DNA of 64,000 nt from Lichenicoccus sp964246745 (lineage in GTDB: Bacteria > Pseudomonadota > Alphaproteobacteria > Acetobacterales > Acetobacteraceae): the NCBI GenBank assembly GCA_964246745.1, contig CAXTRK010000006.1, positions 1 to 64,000 on the forward strand. The letters run 5' to 3'. A program made the translations under genes and the position numbers. Below the pieces are notes generated by a model. The model was not told where the DNA came from and made no database searches. It saw only the letters and a program-made list of their open reading frames with translations. Every line of letters starts with the position of its first letter. The first letter of the stretch is position 1. Positions 61,444 through 64,000 of this stretch are shown here, in pieces.

Positions 61444-63659
61444 CCAAGGTCGATGCGGCGCTGGCGCGCACGTTCGGCCTGACGGCAGCGGAATACGACC
61501 GGGTTCTCTCCATCATGAGCCGCACGCCGAGCCTGACCGAGCTCGGCATCTTCTCGGTGATGTGGTCCGAGCACTGCTCATACAAGTCCTCTCGCGTCTG
61601 GCTGCGTCGGCTGCCGACGAGCGCTCCCTGGGTGATCCACGGGCCGGGCGAGAATGCCGGCGTGGTCGATATCGGCCAGGGGCTCGCCGCCATCTTCAAG
61701 ATGGAGAGCCATAACCATCCCTCCTTCATCGAGCCCTATCAGGGTGCTGCGACGGGTGTGGGCGGCATCCTGCGCGACGTCTTCACCATGGGTGCGCGGC
61801 CCATCGCCAACCTGAACGCGCTACGCTTCGGCGATCCGGCCAATCCTCACACGCGACGCATCATCGACGGCGTGGTGCGCGGCATCGGCGGCTACGGCAA
61901 TTGCGTCGGCGTGCCCACCGTCGGCGGCGAGATCAACTTTCACGCCCGCTACGACGGCAATCCTCTGGTCAACGCGATGACTGTGGGGATTGCGCGCGCG
62001 GACCGCATTTTTCTGTCCGCGGCGGCCGGTATCGGCAATCCGGTGGTCTATGTCGGCTCGAAGACCGGCCGCGACGGCATTCATGGCGCCACCATGGCGT
62101 CCGCCGAGTTTGGCGCCGACGGCGCAGGGACGGGGAGCGCCAAGCGCCCCACCGTGCAGGTCGGCGATCCGTTCACCGAGAAGCTGCTGATCGAGGCGTG
62201 CCTCGAGCTGATGGCGACCGACGCCATCATTGCCATCCAGGACATGGGCGCCGCCGGCCTGACCTCCTCCTCGGTCGAGATGGCGGGCAAGGGCGATGTC
62301 GGCATCGAACTCGATCTCGACCGCGTGCCGCAGCGCGAGCGTGGCATGACCGCCTACGAGATGATGCTCTCCGAGAGCCAGGAGCGCATGCTGATGGTGC
62401 TGCGCCCGGACCGGGTGGCCGAGGCGCGGGCGGTGTTCGAGAAGTGGGAGCTGGATTTCGCCGCCATCGGCGTTCTCACCGGCACCGGCCGCATCGTCGT
62501 CCGCCATCAGGGCCGGATCGAGGCCGATATTCCGCTGGGTCCGCTGGCCGAGCAGGCGCCGCTCTATGAGCGACCGACCGCGCCCACCCCAGCGCCGTCG
62601 GCGCTCGGACCGGTGCATGACCCGGTCGGCATCGAGACCGCGCTCATTCGTCTGCTCGGCTGTCCGGACGGCGCTTCTCGCGCCTGGGTCTGGGACCAGT
62701 ATGACAGCACCGTTGGCGGCCAGACCATGCGCCGCCCCGGGGCGGCCGATGCCGCCATCGTCCGGATCGAGGACACCACGATCGCGCTGGCGCTGACCAC
62801 CGACTGCACGCCGCGCTATGTCGCGGCCGACGCGCGCGCCGGCGGCGCCCAGGCGGTGGCCGAGGCCTGGCGCAACCTCACCGCGACCGGAGCTCGGCCG
62901 CTCGCGATCACCGACAACCTCAATTTCGGCAACCCGGAAAATCCCGAGGTGATGGGCCAGTTCGCGGCCGCCATCGAGGGCATGGCGGAGGCCTGCGCGG
63001 CCCTCGACTTCCCGGTCGTGAGCGGCAACGTTTCGCTCTACAACGAGACCCGCCTGGCGGATGGCGGCACGGTGGCCATCCTGCCGACGCCCGCGATCGG
63101 CGGGCTTGGCGTGCTCGACGACGCGTCAATTGCGATCGGCATCGCGCTTCCGCCCGACACCGAGCTGGTGCTGATCGGCGAGACGCGCGGCCATCTCGGC
63201 CAGAGCCTGTGGCTGCGCGAAATCCTCGGCCGGGAGGAGGGGCCGCCGCCCACGGTGGATCTCGCAGCCGAGCGGCGAAACGGCGACTTCGTTCGCGCCC
63301 AAATCGCCTCGCGCTCGGTTGCGGCATGCCACGACGTCTCTGACGGCGGCCTGCTGGTGGCGATTGCCGAGATGGTCATGGCCGGATGCGCTGGCTGCAC
63401 CCTGGACGTTCCAGCCTCGGGGATGCCGCCCCATGCCTACTGGTTCGGCGAGGATCAGGCGCGCTACGTGCTGGCGGTGCAGGACGCGGCCACGCTGCTG
63501 GACGCCGCGCGCGACGCCGGCGTCACGGCACGGCGTCTCGGCCGCGCCAGCGGCGCCGCCGGCGACACTGGTTTGACTTTGCCGAGCGGCGCCACAATAT
63601 CGCGGGCTCGGCTGCAGGCGGTGCACCGGCACTTCTTCGCCGAACTCATGGATCGCTAG
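61440..63659 (+). CDS. purL: FGAM synthase large subunit PurL (short form)
   Basis: 739-residue ATP-dependent subunit that turns FGAR to FGAM with ammonia from PurQ. WSEHCSYKSSRVWLRRLP (about 41-58) has the active-site His, KMESHNHPSFIEPYQGAATG (about 84-103) binds metal and nucleotide, and QDMGAAGLTSSSVEMAGKGD lies in the first half. Length fits the PurS-dependent form and not the ~1300-residue fused enzyme. It is the last purine gene; bolA follows after 13 bases. Confidence 0.97.
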   Translation: MTKVDAALARTFGLTAAEYDRVLSIMSRTPSLTELGIFSVMWSEHCSYKSSRVWLRRLPTSAPWVIHGPGENAGVVDIGQGLAAIFKMESHNHPSFIEPYQGAATGVGGILRDVFTMGARPIANLNALRFGDPANPHTRRIIDGVVRGIGGYGNCVGVPTVGGEINFHARYDGNPLVNAMTVGIARADRIFLSAAAGIGNPVVYVGSKTGRDGIHGATMASAEFGADGAGTGSAKRPTVQVGDPFTEKLLIEACLELMATDAIIAIQDMGAAGLTSSSVEMAGKGDVGIELDLDRVPQRERGMTAYEMMLSESQERMLMVLRPDRVAEARAVFEKWELDFAAIGVLTGTGRIVVRHQGRIEADIPLGPLAEQAPLYERPTAPTPAPSALGPVHDPVGIETALIRLLGCPDGASRAWVWDQYDSTVGGQTMRRPGAADAAIVRIEDTTIALALTTDCTPRYVAADARAGGAQAVAEAWRNLTATGARPLAITDNLNFGNPENPEVMGQFAAAIEGMAEACAALDFPVVSGNVSLYNETRLADGGTVAILPTPAIGGLGVLDDASIAIGIALPPDTELVLIGETRGHLGQSLWLREILGREEGPPPTVDLAAERRNGDFVRAQIASRSVAACHDVSDGGLLVAIAEMVMAGCAGCTLDVPASGMPPHAYWFGEDQARYVLAVQDAATLLDAARDAGVTARRLGRASGAAGDTGLTLPSGATISRARLQAVHRHFFAELMDR

Positions 63660-63672
63660 GGAGGTCTTTGGC

Positions 63673-63903
63673 ATGCCGATGCAAGCGGGCGAGATCGAGA
63701 CCCTGATCCGTGCGGCAATCCCGGACGCGACCGTGACCATTGAGGATCTTGCCGGCGACGGCGACCACTATGCCTGTAAGGTGGTAAGCGAGGCGTTCCG
63801 CGGCCGTTCCCGTTTGCAGCAGCACCAACTCGTCTATGCCGCCCTGCAGGGCCATATGGGCGGCACGCTGCACGCGCTCGCCCTGCAGACCAACGCACCT
63901 TGA
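63673..63903 (+). CDS. bolA: BolA-family protein
   Basis: 76-residue BolA/BolA2-like protein. GDGDHYACKVVSEAFRGRSR (about 28-47) and LQQHQLVYAALQGHM contain the conserved His residues that bind a 2Fe-2S cluster with a monothiol glutaredoxin. GGGAGGT lies about 8 bases before the ATG. The glutaredoxin gene follows at 63925. The order purL-bolA-grx is a familiar alphaproteobacterial arrangement and suggests an iron-sulfur cluster or iron-sensing role. Confidence 0.93.
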   Translation: MPMQAGEIETLIRAAIPDATVTIEDLAGDGDHYACKVVSEAFRGRSRLQQHQLVYAALQGHMGGTLHALALQTNAP

Positions 63904-63924
63904 GAAAGAATGAGGAGTCCGGCC

Positions 63925-64000
63925 ATGTCAGACACTGTCGCCAGCCGCATACGCAGCGAAATCGAGACCAACCCGGTGATGCTCTACATGAAGGGCAACG
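63925..64000 (+). CDS. grxD: Monothiol glutaredoxin, Grx4 type (3' truncated by window)
   Basis: Only the first 25 codons are in the window: MSDTVASRIRSEIETNPVML followed by YMKGN. The stretch NPVMLYMKGN is typical of the Grx4/GrxD group just before its CGFS active site, which lies outside. TGAGGAG lies about 8 bases before the ATG. It should form a 2Fe-2S complex with the preceding BolA protein. Confidence 0.88.
   Translation, partial: MSDTVASRIRSEIETNPVMLYMKGN

Noticed and set aside
1..64000. tRNA, rRNA, riboswitch and complete insertion sequence or phage genes
   Set aside because: All gaps between genes are short (none above 300 bases) and reading them showed no cloverleaf, rRNA segment, recognisable riboswitch core or transposase/integrase motif.

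Overview
The window is a GC-rich chromosomal segment from an alphaproteobacterium, most likely of the Acetobacteraceae/Rhodospirillales type. This placement is inferred from gene content, not from any search. Supporting signs are the order purS-purQ-purL-bolA-grx, clpS-clpA, a class Ia ribonucleotide reductase, an ELM1-like protein beside pyrE, and a polyprenyl diphosphate synthase divergent from a TrmN6-like methyltransferase. No rRNA, tRNA, CRISPR array, phage or complete insertion sequence was seen. No gene-free stretch exceeds 300 bases.

Layout. 1-9 kb: the 3' part of nrdA, a divergent NRAMP-family transporter, then a leftward set made of ECF sigma factor, anti-sigma-like protein, CnrX/Spy-like periplasmic sensor and three secreted proteins; then denD, a 131-bp double-hairpin repeat, and nrdB. 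9-19 kb: a small unknown protein, a methyltransferase, a polyprenyl synthase, a 1568-residue repeat protein with twelve ~96-residue units and a glycine-rich C-terminus, then murI, pyrE and an ELM1-like gene. 19-25 kb: a leftward sugar ABC importer (binding protein, ATPase, two permeases) ending in a SIS-domain isomerase. 25-30 kb: two MFS pumps, an RluA-type pseudouridine synthase, a MATE pump and DUF2237.

30-42 kb is the main accessory block. A SorC-type regulator is divergent from a tetritol-type catabolic operon: DhaK-like and DhaL-like kinase subunits, an EltD-like zinc dehydrogenase, DUF2291, ABC ATPase, permease, binding protein and an RpiB-like isomerase. The inferred route is tetritol uptake, oxidation to a tetrulose, phosphorylation, and isomerisation to an aldotetrose phosphate. 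It is followed by an ACS-type MFS transporter divergent from an RraA-family gene and an SDR whose catalytic Tyr/Lys appear replaced.

42-57 kb: a frameshifted DUF4396 gene, a spore-photoproduct-lyase-like radical SAM protein, the second copy of the 131-bp repeat, a PfkB kinase, a Walker-A-less ATPase-like membrane protein abutting an OmpA-domain gene, uxaC, clpA, clpS, a D,D-carboxypeptidase, map overlapping ggt, a glycosyltransferase-like gene and a TerC family gene. 57-64 kb: the purine cluster purB, an NRDE gene, purC, purS, a Rap1a-like secreted protein, purQ and purL, then bolA and the start of a monothiol glutaredoxin gene.

No single element is clearly a new system. The strongest candidates are the two-copy 131-bp element that supplies stop codons to its neighbours, the secreted-protein set behind the ECF sigma factor, the ATPase-like/OmpA pair, the Rap1a-like gene placed inside the purine cluster, and the PTS-independent tetrulose kinase operon.
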